From: Dichotomicrobium sp964466965
Lineage (GTDB): Bacteria > Pseudomonadota > Alphaproteobacteria > Rhizobiales > Rhodomicrobiaceae
DNA length: 41,237 bases
NCBI GenBank assembly: GCA_964466965.1
Contig: CAYXPZ010000015.1
Location: forward strand, 1 to 41,237
Direction of reading: 5' to 3'
Positions 16,844-25,635 of this stretch are shown in pieces. The position numbers and the translations under genes are program-made. Every line of letters begins with the position of its first letter. Positions within the stretch are counted from its first letter, which is position 1. The notes beneath the pieces were generated by a model. It was not told the origin of the DNA, did no database searches, and saw only the letters and a list, made by a program, of their open reading frames with translations.

Positions 16844-18601
16844 ATGAACATCTTCAGCCAATTCGAGGCGCGTGTTGCAGCCGCCGCAAGAGCCCTTGAA
16901 CACGACGGCGTATTACCAGCAGGCGCCAACATCAGCGCAGCCTCCGTCGAGCCGCCGCGCGACCCCACACACGGTGACTTGGCAACAAACGCGGCACTGG
17001 TGCTGGCCAAACCCGCGGGCCTGAAACCGCGTGACCTTGCCGAGGCGTTCAAGGCAAAGCTTGAGGCCGGCGAGGGCGTGGCCTCGGTGGAAATTGCTGG
17101 CCCCGGCTTCATCAACCTGACGCTCGACAACAGCTTCTGGGCGCGCGTGGTTCGCGCGGTCCTAGAAGCAGGCGAAGCTTATGCACGGGCGGACATCGGG
17201 GCCGGCACAAAAGTTAATGTGGAGTATGTCTCGGCGAATCCTACGGGGCCAATGCATGTCGGCCATTCACGCTCCGCGGTATTCGGCGACGCGCTCGCCA
17301 ACCTGCTGGCCTTCACTGGCCACGACGTCACACGCGAATATTACATCAACGATGCCGGCGCTCAGGTCGATGTGCTGGCCCGCTCGGCTTTCCTCCGTTA
17401 CCGCGAGGCGCTCGGCGAAGAGATCGGCGAAATTCCCGAAGGGCTTTATCCGGGCGGATATCTTGTGCCGGTCGGGCGGGCGCTTGCTGATGCGCATGCC
17501 GACAGCTTGCTGAACATGGACGAAGCGGAGTGGCTGCCGATCGTCCGCGATGTGGCCATCGACATGATGATGGACATGATCCGCGACGATCTCGCGGCTG
17601 TCGGCATCCATCATGACGTTTTTTTCTCCGAACGGTCTCTTACAGAGGATGCCGACAAGGTAGCCGAAACAATCGCGGACCTCGAAGCCAGAGGGTATGT
17701 CTACTACGGTCGCCTAGCGCCGCCAAAAGGCAAGACACCCGAGGATTGGGAAGATCGCGAACAACTCCTGTTCAAGGCCACCGATTTCGGCGACGACACC
17801 GACCGGCCGCTCATCAAGGCCGATGGCAGCTACACCTATTTCGCCGCCGACATGGCCTATCACCGCGACAAGTTCGCCCGTGGCTTCACGCAAATGATTA
17901 ATGTGCTGGGCGCGGACCACGCCGGCTACGTCAAGCGGATGCAGGCGGCCGTCAAGGCTCTGACCCGCGGGGAGGGCGAGCTGGACGTGAAGATCTGCCA
18001 ACTCGTGAAGCTGTTCCGGGGCGGCGAGCCGGTGAAGATGTCCAAGCGCGCCGGCACCTTCGTCACCCTGCGCGACGTGGTGGATGAGGTTGGCGCCCCG
18101 GCCATGCGCTTCATGATGCTGTTCCGCAAGAACGATGCGCCGCTGGATTTCGACTTCGACAAGGTCACCGAGCAGTCCAAGGACAACCCGGTATTTTACG
18201 TGCAGTATGCGCATGCCCGCGCGCAATCCGTCTTCCGGAACGCGCAGGGCGATTTGCCCGAGCTTGACATCAGCCGGCAAGCGCTTCTCAGCGCGGATCT
18301 GGAACTGTTGAGCGATGACTACGAAATCGCGCTGATCAAACGCCTGGCGCATTTCCCGCGCACCGTAGAAGCTGCGGCGCAAGCGCACGAACCTCACCGA
18401 ATCGCGTTTTATCTACATGATGTAGCAAGTGACTTTCATGCCCTATGGAATCGCGGCAAAGAGTTGCCACAATCAAGATTCATTCTTGCGCGTAACAAAA
18501 ATGTAACCATCGCGCGTCTCGCGCTCGTTGCCGCTCTAGCAGACGTACTACGCACCGGTCTCAGTATTATCGGCGTCGAAGCTGTCAACGAAATGCGTTA
18601 A
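16844..18601 (+). CDS. argS: arginyl-tRNA synthetase
   Basis: Class I aminoacyl-tRNA synthetase charging tRNA-Arg. The 585-aa protein starts MNIFSQFEARVAAAARAL (ATG 16844; the open frame extends 17 codons upstream without support). It has the N-terminal additional domain, the HIGH-equivalent NPTGPMHVGHSRSAVFGD, FVTLRDVVDEVG after the KMSKR loop VKMSKRAGT, and the DALR anticodon-binding domain ending VDAVNEMR-like (GVEAVNEMR). The last ~75 codons (from about 18385) use CTA, GTA and AGA far more than the rest of the gene. It lies between dgt and the SPOR protein gene. Confidence 0.96.
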   Translation: MNIFSQFEARVAAAARALEHDGVLPAGANISAASVEPPRDPTHGDLATNAALVLAKPAGLKPRDLAEAFKAKLEAGEGVASVEIAGPGFINLTLDNSFWARVVRAVLEAGEAYARADIGAGTKVNVEYVSANPTGPMHVGHSRSAVFGDALANLLAFTGHDVTREYYINDAGAQVDVLARSAFLRYREALGEEIGEIPEGLYPGGYLVPVGRALADAHADSLLNMDEAEWLPIVRDVAIDMMMDMIRDDLAAVGIHHDVFFSERSLTEDADKVAETIADLEARGYVYYGRLAPPKGKTPEDWEDREQLLFKATDFGDDTDRPLIKADGSYTYFAADMAYHRDKFARGFTQMINVLGADHAGYVKRMQAAVKALTRGEGELDVKICQLVKLFRGGEPVKMSKRAGTFVTLRDVVDEVGAPAMRFMMLFRKNDAPLDFDFDKVTEQSKDNPVFYVQYAHARAQSVFRNAQGDLPELDISRQALLSADLELLSDDYEIALIKRLAHFPRTVEAAAQAHEPHRIAFYLHDVASDFHALWNRGKELPQSRFILARNKNVTIARLALVAALADVLRTGLSIIGVEAVNEMR

Positions 18602-18695
18602 GGCCATACCCGCATGCCGGGTTTGCATGTCGCAGAGGGTTCGCGTCACACCGCGGCCGGAGGCAGAGCCTGAATTCAGGGCGAGGGGAGAACTC

Positions 18696-20669
18696 ATGCC
18701 ACGATCTGACGATTTCAACGGATTTCCGCGAGGCCATCGCCGCCGGCCCGAGCCGTCTCAGGCGCCTCGCGAGCGGGCCGACACAGACCGCGGCCGCGAT
18801 GATTGGCGTTACCCGGACCCCATCGAGCGCTACGGTCGCGACTACGAGGACCAAGGGGTTGCGCCTCGGCAGAATAGCTTTGCTGATGAATGGCGCCCCG
18901 GGCCCGAGGCCGATGATACCGGCTTTGACACACCGCGAAGCCGCGCTACGCCAAGGCCCGCCTGGTCCGAGCAGGACATCCCTGACGATCCGTTCGATTG
19001 GGACACGCCTGAGCCGCCCTCCGAACCTGACTGGCAAACAGAGCCGGACTGGCGGACTGAACCGTATGACCGCAGTGGTGAAGCGAACTCCGGCAACGCC
19101 TTTGGCGCACGCAATTTCTGGTCAGAACGCAGCGATGCGTATGACACCGAAGATTACACCGATACCGCCGACCGGCCGGCCATGCGCGATGACAGTCTGT
19201 TCCGGCGCATCGACGGCGCTGTCCAAACACCCGATTTGTCGGCCCTAACGCGCAGCGGCCGGGACGATCTGCACAGCGAGCAGTTCGGCGATGATCTGCC
19301 GCGGGACCCGTCGGAATTGCGGGATCGTTTCTTCACCCGCACCGATCCGCAAGACGACGACCCGGCTCAGGACTATGCGGCGCATCAAGAGGATCGTTAC
19401 GATCCTCAACTGGATGACGCTTACCAGCCGGACAACGTGTTTCCTTTTGAAGCCAGTCGCGCCGGCGCGCGGCAGTCGGCGCTCGACGACCCATATAGCT
19501 GGGATAGCTATGACGATGACGCCTCTTTCGCGCCCGGCGAAGAGCCTGCGCCCGAGGATGGTGCAGTTTACGCCGATGAGTACGGCGCCTACGACCCCTA
19601 CTATGAGGACGCACATCCGCATGCCGAAGATGCGCTGGATGCGGATTTCCTCGACGATGAACCAGAACAGTTTGACGCGCCGGCAGAACCGCCGAAACAA
19701 CGGCGCAAACTCATGGTGGCCGGCGTGCTGGTCGCCGCGGTCGCAACCGGGAGCGCCGCGGCTTTTGTCTACAAGAGTTTTCAGCAGAGTAGCGATGGCA
19801 GCGGTTCAGACGCGCCAACCGTCCTCGCCGGCAACGAGCCGGTCAAGAGCGAGCCATCCGACCCCGGCGGCAAAACCTTTCCAGATGGAAATAAGCAGAT
19901 CTATGACCGGCTGACCGGTGCACCCGGCGACGGCGCACAAGCCTCAAGCGCCAGCGATGACACCGGCACGGCCGCTATTCCCGGCGTGGTGACAACGGGC
20001 ACCAGCGCACCAGCGGACACGCTCGATGAGCGCATCGCGCAGGCGCTGCGCAAATCGGGCGACACCGGCGATACAACCACGGCTGCGCCTGCCGATCCGA
20101 ATTCGCCGCGCCCGGTGCGCACCTTGACAGTTCGGCCTGACGGTTCAGTTGTTGTTCCTCAGGGGCAGCCCGAGAGCGCCTCGCAGACGGAACCGCAAAC
20201 GGTCAATACGTCTGGCGTTGTCACGACAACGAGCCCTGACACTGCGGAGACCGCTGCGCGTGAGACGTCCGCTTCCGAACCTGAAGCACAATCCGCTTCG
20301 GCAGCACCCGCGCCCGAGCGGCGCCCGCAACCACCAGAGCAACCCGCGCAAGAGACGCGCGTTGCCTCCGCCGAACCGGCGACGAACGCAAGCACGCAAC
20401 CCTCGACAGCGTCGGCGAACCCGTATTTCGTGCAGATCGCCGCGCGTCGTGATCAGACCTCGGCGCTGGCTGCCTTTGCCGATCTCCAGCAAAAATACCC
20501 AAATATTCTTGAGGGGCTCGCCCCAACGATCAAGCGGGCGGATCTCGGCGACAAAGGCGTTTGGTACCGTCTCTGGGTCGGCCCGATGGACGCCCGCAGC
20601 AACGCCCAGAACGTGTGTAGCGAGCTGAAACAGGCTGGTCTCGGCGGCTGCTTCGTGCGCAGCGAATAG
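18696..20669 (+). CDS. SPOR-domain membrane protein with long acidic cytoplasmic region
   Basis: SPOR domains bind denuded septal peptidoglycan, so this is a probable cell-division or cell-envelope protein. The ATG at 18696, with GAGGGGAG five bases before it, gives 657 aa; the open frame starts earlier at 18627 but lacks such a site. Residues 1 to about 335 are highly charged, Asp/Glu/Tyr/Pro-rich and predicted cytoplasmic. A single transmembrane helix lies at about 339-358 (LMVAGVLVAAVATGSAAAFV). A Thr/Ala/Pro-rich spacer follows, then a C-terminal SPOR domain at about 574-655 (NPYFVQIAARR ... WYRLWVGPM ... CFVRSE). Topology is FtsN-like. It lies between argS and nagZ as in related genomes. 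Confidence 0.85.
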   Translation: MPRSDDFNGFPRGHRRRPEPSQAPRERADTDRGRDDWRYPDPIERYGRDYEDQGVAPRQNSFADEWRPGPEADDTGFDTPRSRATPRPAWSEQDIPDDPFDWDTPEPPSEPDWQTEPDWRTEPYDRSGEANSGNAFGARNFWSERSDAYDTEDYTDTADRPAMRDDSLFRRIDGAVQTPDLSALTRSGRDDLHSEQFGDDLPRDPSELRDRFFTRTDPQDDDPAQDYAAHQEDRYDPQLDDAYQPDNVFPFEASRAGARQSALDDPYSWDSYDDDASFAPGEEPAPEDGAVYADEYGAYDPYYEDAHPHAEDALDADFLDDEPEQFDAPAEPPKQRRKLMVAGVLVAAVATGSAAAFVYKSFQQSSDGSGSDAPTVLAGNEPVKSEPSDPGGKTFPDGNKQIYDRLTGAPGDGAQASSASDDTGTAAIPGVVTTGTSAPADTLDERIAQALRKSGDTGDTTTAAPADPNSPRPVRTLTVRPDGSVVVPQGQPESASQTEPQTVNTSGVVTTTSPDTAETAARETSASEPEAQSASAAPAPERRPQPPEQPAQETRVASAEPATNASTQPSTASANPYFVQIAARRDQTSALAAFADLQQKYPNILEGLAPTIKRADLGDKGVWYRLWVGPMDARSNAQNVCSELKQAGLGGCFVRSE

Positions 20670-20708
20670 AGCGCCCCGAACTCATCTGTTGCGGGTGCGC
20701 CGACAGGG

Positions 20709-21737
20709 ATGAAAACCGGTCACCACCTGCGCGCTTTCATTGCCGGGTGCCGGGGCGAGCGGCTTCGTCCGAGCGAACGAACGTTCTTTCGCACCGCGCG
20801 TCCGTGCGGACTGATCCTGTTCAAGCGCAATTGCCGCTCGCCAGATCAAGTCCGGGCCCTGATCGACAGCTTTCGCGAAGCGGTTGATTCCACTGACGCA
20901 TTTATTCTCGTCGACCAGGAAGGGGGCCGCGTCCAGCGTCTAGGGCCGCCTCATTGGCGCGTTTATCCACCTGCTGCGGCGTTCGGCGCGCTGTATCGCA
21001 AGACCCCGCAAACCGGGCTGGCGGCTGTGCAGGCATGCGCCGAACTGATGGGGCGCGATCTTGCGGCGCTTGGCATCGATGTGGATTGCGCGCCGGTCCT
21101 GGATTTGCCTGCGCCCGGGGCGCACGATATCATCGGCGACCGCGCCTATGGCGACACGCCGGTGCAGGTCAGCGCGCTCGCCCGGGCCATGTCGCAAGGG
21201 CTCTTGCATGCGGGCGTCCTGCCGGTCATCAAGCATCTGCCCGGTCATGGACGCGCGCGGGTTGATAGCCATCATGACCTGCCACGCATCGACACTGACC
21301 TCGACAGCTTGCGGCTTACAGATTTTGCGCCGTTTGCCGCGCTTCGCGACATGCCGATCGGTATGACCGGGCACCTTGTGCTGAGCGCGGTCGACCGAAA
21401 CCGGGCCGCGAGCGTTTCGCCGGACGTGATCGGCCGGATCATCCGGGGCGAAATCGGCTTCGATGGTCTCTTGATGTCGGATGATATCGGAATGCGCGCG
21501 CTCTCCGGGCGCGCCGGACGCAGGGCGGAGGTGGTTCTGAAGGCAGGCTGCGATGTCGTGCTGCACTGCAGCGGCAAGCTGCGGGAGATGGAGGCGGTCG
21601 CGGCCGCAGCGCCGAAGTTGAGCGGGACAACGCTGGCGCGGTTCAAAGCTGCGCGTGCGCGGATTGCGCCGCAGCAAGCCTTCGACCGCGAGCAGGCCGA
21701 GGCCTTTCTACGAGAAGCGCTGGCGATTAGGCCGTGA
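20709..21737 (+). CDS. nagZ: beta-N-acetylhexosaminidase (peptidoglycan recycling)
   Basis: Glycoside hydrolase family 3 enzyme that removes N-acetylglucosamine from cytoplasmic muropeptides. The 342-aa product has no signal peptide, as expected. Motifs: LVDQEGGRVQRL, DCAPVLDLP, GDRAYGD, the substrate and catalytic loop VIKHLPGHGRARVDSHHDLP (Asp-His dyad), and the nucleophile region LLMSDDIGMRAL. ATG 20709 has an AGGG only three bases away; no better start is seen. It begins the conserved nagZ-scpA-scpB block. Confidence 0.95.
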   Translation: MKTGHHLRAFIAGCRGERLRPSERTFFRTARPCGLILFKRNCRSPDQVRALIDSFREAVDSTDAFILVDQEGGRVQRLGPPHWRVYPPAAAFGALYRKTPQTGLAAVQACAELMGRDLAALGIDVDCAPVLDLPAPGAHDIIGDRAYGDTPVQVSALARAMSQGLLHAGVLPVIKHLPGHGRARVDSHHDLPRIDTDLDSLRLTDFAPFAALRDMPIGMTGHLVLSAVDRNRAASVSPDVIGRIIRGEIGFDGLLMSDDIGMRALSGRAGRRAEVVLKAGCDVVLHCSGKLREMEAVAAAAPKLSGTTLARFKAARARIAPQQAFDREQAEAFLREALAIRP

Positions 21738-21799
21738 ATCGGCCAGAATACTAGGCGAATCGCTGTGTCAAGCAGGCGCCAATCACACAGGATACGCGA

Positions 21800-22654
21800 A
21801 TGGCAGGCGAAAATGGTGCTGCGCCGCACCCCGAAGGCTGGGACCAAGAGACCGATGACCGCGCGCCGGAAGAGGTGCTTTTGGTTGCGTTGGACGGCTT
21901 CGAGGGGCCGCTCGATCTGCTGCTGAGCCTGGCGCGCAAGCAAAAAATCGACCTGACCAAGGTATCGGTACTGGCGCTGGCGGAACAGTATCTCTCGTTT
22001 ATATCGCAGCTTCGCCAGATGCGCCTGGAGATTGCGGCCGATTACCTCGTCATGGCGGCTTGGCTGGCCTACCTCAAGTCGCGCCTGCTGCTGCCCAAGG
22101 AAGAGGAAAAATCTGACGAACCAAGCGGCCAAGAGCTGGCGGCGCAGTTGGCATTTCGCCTTAAGCGCCTGGAAGCCATGCGCGACGCCGTCAAGCAGCT
22201 TATGTCGCGGAAAAAGCTCGGTTTCGAGGTGTTCGCCCGCGGCATGCCGGAGGGCATTCGCACGGTCCGCTCGGGCCGCTACACCGCGACCGTTTACGAC
22301 TTGTTGAAAGCGTATGCCGAGCAGCGCAGGCGGACCACCAGCACGCCGCACCAGGCTGGCGGACGGACGGTGTGGTCGATCGGCGACGGGCGCAAGCTGC
22401 TGACCCGCTTGGTCGGTCCGATCGCGGAATGGGCGCCGATCGAGCAGTATCTCGCAGACTACCTGCCAAACACCGGGGAGGGCCGCTCCGCGCTGGCCAG
22501 CACATTCGGCGCAACGCTGGAGCTGACGCGTGAGGGTTATCTGGAGCTGCGTCAGGCGACGCCGTTCGGGCCGATCCATGTCCGCTGGCTTAGCGAACCA
22601 CCAAACGAGCACAATGCTGAAACGACCCCCGAGAAAAGGGAGAAGATCGCTTGA
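21800..22654 (+). CDS. scpA: segregation and condensation protein A
   Basis: Kleisin subunit that bridges SMC heads in the bacterial condensin complex. The 284-aa product has the typical N-terminal FEGPLDLLLSLARKQKIDL and VLALAEQYLSFI, LVMAAWLAYLKSRLLLP, a charged middle section (TYDLLKAYAEQ-like YDLLKAYAEQRRR), and a C-terminal winged-helix (FGATLELTREGYLELRQ with FGPIHVRW). AGGAT seven bases before ATG 21800 supports the start. Its last codons overlap the start of scpB, indicating translational coupling. Confidence 0.95.
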   Translation: MAGENGAAPHPEGWDQETDDRAPEEVLLVALDGFEGPLDLLLSLARKQKIDLTKVSVLALAEQYLSFISQLRQMRLEIAADYLVMAAWLAYLKSRLLLPKEEEKSDEPSGQELAAQLAFRLKRLEAMRDAVKQLMSRKKLGFEVFARGMPEGIRTVRSGRYTATVYDLLKAYAEQRRRTTSTPHQAGGRTVWSIGDGRKLLTRLVGPIAEWAPIEQYLADYLPNTGEGRSALASTFGATLELTREGYLELRQATPFGPIHVRWLSEPPNEHNAETTPEKREKIA

Positions 22655-23457
22655 GCAACGACACGACCAAAGACAGCGGTGCAGCCACGGGAATGCTGCC
22701 GTTGGAACTCCCATCCAACGTGACGCGTTTGCCGTCCGCGGAACGGCGCGAGAAGCTGCGCATTCTCGAAGCCCTGCTGTTTGCCGCGACAGAACCCTTG
22801 GATATCGCCAGCCTGCGCCAATATTTCGACAATGGCGAGGACATCAAGGCGCTCGTCTCCGAATTGCAGGGGCATTATGCCGGGCGCGGCGTAAACATCG
22901 TCAGCGTGGCCGGCGGTTGGCAATTTCGCACGGCTGAAGACCTCGCCTTTATGCTCGAACGCCATGCCGTTGAGCAGCGCAAGCTGTCGCGCGCCGCGTT
23001 GGAGACACTGGCCATCATCGCCTATCACCAGCCCGCCACGCGCGCCGAAATCGAAGAGGTCCGCGGCGTCAGCACCTCGAAAGGCACGCTGGATGTGCTG
23101 TTGGAGACTGGCTGGATCAGAATGCGCGGACGCCGCCGCGCGCCGGGCCGCCCGGTGACATACGGAACGACCGATGCGTTTCTGGAGCATTTCGGGTTTG
23201 ACAGCATCCGCGACCTGCCGGGTCTTGGCGAGTTGAAAGGGGCGGGCCTGCTCGACAGCAATCTCCCGCCAGGCTTCACGGTGCCGCAGCCCGATGACGC
23301 TCTGACCTTGACGGCGGAAGAGGACCCGCTGGAAGATGGCGAGAGCGAAGGCGATGAGGACGCCGAGGACGCACCGCTCGCCGAGGAAGACGAAACGCCG
23401 CCGGACCAACGGACACAAGAGCGTTCCGCCTCTGGATCAGCCGAACCTACGGGCTGA
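22651..23457 (+). CDS. scpB: segregation and condensation protein B
   Basis: Winged-helix partner of ScpA in the SMC complex. The 268-aa product shows RIEALLFAATEPL-like LRILEALLFAATEPLD, LVSELQGHYAGRGVNIV, GGWQFRTAEDLA, LSRAALETLAIIAYHQPATRAEIEEVRG and TDAFLEHFGFDSIRDLP. The last ~60 residues form an acidic tail (DEDAEDAPLAEEDE). The likely start is TTG at 22651, overlapping the scpA stop as TTGA, with AGGGAGA about nine bases upstream; ATG at 22693 would lose a few non-conserved residues. Confidence 0.93.
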   Translation: MSNDTTKDSGAATGMLPLELPSNVTRLPSAERREKLRILEALLFAATEPLDIASLRQYFDNGEDIKALVSELQGHYAGRGVNIVSVAGGWQFRTAEDLAFMLERHAVEQRKLSRAALETLAIIAYHQPATRAEIEEVRGVSTSKGTLDVLLETGWIRMRGRRRAPGRPVTYGTTDAFLEHFGFDSIRDLPGLGELKGAGLLDSNLPPGFTVPQPDDALTLTAEEDPLEDGESEGDEDAEDAPLAEEDETPPDQRTQERSASGSAEPTG

Positions 23458-23489
23458 GACGAGGCCATAACGAGCCAGGGAGTAACGCG

Positions 23490-24638
23490 TTGAGATCGCA
23501 GTTCTTGTTCTCGCAGGGCACCAAGCCGCGCGTGGGGCTGTCCGCCCACACCAACCGGCGCGCGACGGCAACCTTCCCGGCGAGCGTACAATTGGAGAAT
23601 GTCTGGCGAAGATTCGGCGATCTGGTCGCGGTGCGGGACGTTTCGCTCGATATCGCGCCGGGTGAGATTCTCTGCCTGCTGGGTCCTTCGGGCTGCGGCA
23701 AAACCACGCTGTTGCGCCTCGTGTCTGGTCTGGAGCGCCCCGATGACGGGCGGATTTTGATCGACGGCCGCGAGATGTCAGGCCGTTCGGCGAATGTTCC
23801 GCCGGAAGCGCGCGGCGTCGGCCTGATGTTTCAGGATTTCGCCCTGTTCCCGCATATGACGATCCTTGGGAACGTCGCCTTTGGGCTTCAGGCAATGGAG
23901 CGAACTACGGCATTGGCAGAAGCAAGACTAGCGCTACAGCGTATGGGGCTGGCCGATTACGCTAATGCCTATCCGCATGTGCTCTCGGGCGGGCAGCAGC
24001 AACGCATCGCGCTGGCCCGCGCGACGGTGCCCCGCCCGCGCGTGATGATGATGGATGAGCCGTTTTCCGGGCTTGATCCGCGCTTGCGCGCCTCGATGCG
24101 CGAGGAGACGCTGACAATCCTGCGCGAAACGCGCACCACCTGCATCATCGTGACCCATGAAGCGGAAGAGGCGATGCTGCTGGGCGACCGGATCGCCGTC
24201 ATGCGTGCTGGAGAAATCGTCCAAGCTGGCACGACGCAGGAGATCTTCGACCATCCCACTGACCTGTTCGTCGCCGAGATGATGAGCGAGATCAACGTGG
24301 TCCCTTGCAAGGTCTCAGGCGGGGCAGCCCGCGGGCCGTTAGGCACATATCCGACGACCGCGGATGTGACCGGCGATGCGCTAATGTGCTTCCGCCCCAG
24401 GGTGGTCAAGCTGTGTGACACGCCGCGGTCCACGCCAGCGCAGGTCTGCGGGACGCGCTCACTGGGCGACGAGACGGTGGTCGAGTTGGGCGTTGAAGCG
24501 GTCGACACGCCTCTGCTGGCGCGGGTTTGCGGCGCTGTTCAGGCGGAAACGGGCAGCTGGGTCGGCATCGAGGTGCCTAGTGACAAGGTTCATATCTTCC
24601 CGGCAGACAACCAGATCCGGGCGAGCATCGAACGATAG
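23490..24638 (+). CDS. orphan ABC transporter ATP-binding protein (Fe3+/polyamine class)
   Basis: ATPase of an importer of the iron(III)/spermidine class. The 382-aa product has Walker A GPSGCGKTTLLR near 65-76, Q-loop MFQDFALFPHMTI, signature LSGGQQQRIALARA, Walker B VMMMDEPFSGLDPR, and H-loop VTHEAEEAM; the remaining ~110 residues form a TOBE-like regulatory domain (LMCFRPRVV). The start is probably TTG 23490 with AGGGAG seven bases before. It sits 32 bp after scpB and 113 bp before tatA, with no permease or binding-protein gene beside it, so its partners must be encoded elsewhere. The only binding protein in the window is the PotD-like one at 2204-3811; a link is speculative. Confidence 0.85.
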   Translation: MRSQFLFSQGTKPRVGLSAHTNRRATATFPASVQLENVWRRFGDLVAVRDVSLDIAPGEILCLLGPSGCGKTTLLRLVSGLERPDDGRILIDGREMSGRSANVPPEARGVGLMFQDFALFPHMTILGNVAFGLQAMERTTALAEARLALQRMGLADYANAYPHVLSGGQQQRIALARATVPRPRVMMMDEPFSGLDPRLRASMREETLTILRETRTTCIIVTHEAEEAMLLGDRIAVMRAGEIVQAGTTQEIFDHPTDLFVAEMMSEINVVPCKVSGGAARGPLGTYPTTADVTGDALMCFRPRVVKLCDTPRSTPAQVCGTRSLGDETVVELGVEAVDTPLLARVCGAVQAETGSWVGIEVPSDKVHIFPADNQIRASIER

Positions 24639-24751
24639 ACGCATCCGAGCGTAGTTGCAGGTCTGCGGCCTTTCTGTTTAAGTAGTTTGAGAGGGTGCGC
24701 GTGCATCACACGCTTGCCGAGACAATGCGCTTTTAGAAGAGAGAGACACGT

Positions 24752-24991
24752 ATGGCGCCGAGTTGGTTTCAAATCCTGATCGTGGTGGTTCTGCTCGTGC
24801 TACTGTTTGGTCGGGGCAAAATCTCAGAACTCATGGGCGATGTCGCAAAGGGCATCAAGAGCTTCAAAAAAGGCATCTCGGAGGACGACGAGAAGGCCGA
24901 GACAGCGAACAAGTCCATCGAGCATGACGCCGCCCGGGGCGAAACCGAGGCAAAGCGGCAAACGCGGGAAGAGGCCAACACCAGCAGCTGA
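24752..24991 (+). CDS. tatA: Sec-independent translocase protein TatA
   Basis: Pore-forming subunit of the twin-arginine translocon. The 79-aa product has the short N-terminal membrane helix (WFQILIVVVLLVLLFGRGK), the FGRGKISELMGDVAKGIKSF hinge and amphipathic helix, and a charged disordered tail. AGAGAGA precedes ATG 24752. A small hairpin (GCGTG/CACGC) lies upstream near 24700. First of the tatABC genes, about 100 bp before tatB. Confidence 0.95.
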   Translation: MAPSWFQILIVVVLLVLLFGRGKISELMGDVAKGIKSFKKGISEDDEKAETANKSIEHDAARGETEAKRQTREEANTSS

Positions 24992-25037
24992 GCTTGACGG
25001 CTCAGGCGGTGTTGGCGACAAACTGGCGTGAACCGCG

Positions 25038-25049
25038 CTGGCGCGCCAG
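25038..25049. repeat. 12-bp palindrome CTGGCGCGCCAG between tatA and tatB
   Basis: Perfect 12-bp palindrome in the 104-bp tatA-tatB spacer. Without a T-run it is not a clear terminator, but it could modulate the tatA:tatB ratio by mRNA processing. Confidence 0.3.
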
Positions 25050-25095
25050 GCAATAGCCCGGCGCGATTTGCACTGTTAGCGGATAAAACTCCCTC

Positions 25096-25617
25096 ATGTT
25101 TGACATCGGCTGGACGGAACTTCTGGTCTTGGCGGTCATCGCCATTCTCATTGTCGGGCCGAAAGACCTTCCCCGCATGCTCTATGCGCTAGGGCAGACG
25201 GTCGGGAAGATGCGCCGACAAGCCGATGAATTCCGCCGGCAGTTCAACGAGTCTATGCGCGAAGCCGGCATGGACGATGTGCGCAACGACATGAAGAAGA
25301 TCAGCGATCTGAACCCAGCAAATCAGGTCCGCAACGAGATCGAGAGCACGTTCTCGGACAATCCAACCCGCGGGACAGGGACGGCCAGCGGAGAAGAAAA
25401 GGCGTCTTCGAGCGATACTGGCAGCGGTCAGGCCGCGGAGGGCGATCTCCTCGATCAGTCAGACAGAGCCGAGCCTGCCTCCCCCGCGCCGCAGCATCCG
25501 GCGGAACCGGGCGCAACCGAGCCGCAGCCACAGCCGGGTGAAACCCGTAGCGAGCCAAAACCCGTCAGCGGCCGCAACACAAACGGCGCTGCCGAGGCCA
25601 GCGACGCGGTCAGCTAA
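25096..25617 (+). CDS. tatB: Sec-independent translocase protein TatB
   Basis: Subunit of the TatBC receptor for twin-arginine signal peptides. The 173-aa product starts MFDIGWTELLVLAVIAILIV, with the conserved GPKDLPRMLYALGQTVGKM turn and helix, then a long charged helix (RRQADEFRRQFNESMREAGM). From about residue 95 on it is a Pro/Ser/Glu-rich low-complexity tail. Ribosome binding site is weak (GGAT 13 bases away). tatC follows 18 bp later. Confidence 0.95.
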   Translation: MFDIGWTELLVLAVIAILIVGPKDLPRMLYALGQTVGKMRRQADEFRRQFNESMREAGMDDVRNDMKKISDLNPANQVRNEIESTFSDNPTRGTGTASGEEKASSSDTGSGQAAEGDLLDQSDRAEPASPAPQHPAEPGATEPQPQPGETRSEPKPVSGRNTNGAAEASDAVS

Positions 25618-25635
25618 CCTTTCGGAGAAAACCTG

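Noticed and set aside
21272..22714. 480-codon minus-strand frame opposite nagZ and scpA
   Set aside because: Spurious antisense frame; composition is Arg/Gln-rich as in other shadows and both plus-strand genes are certain.
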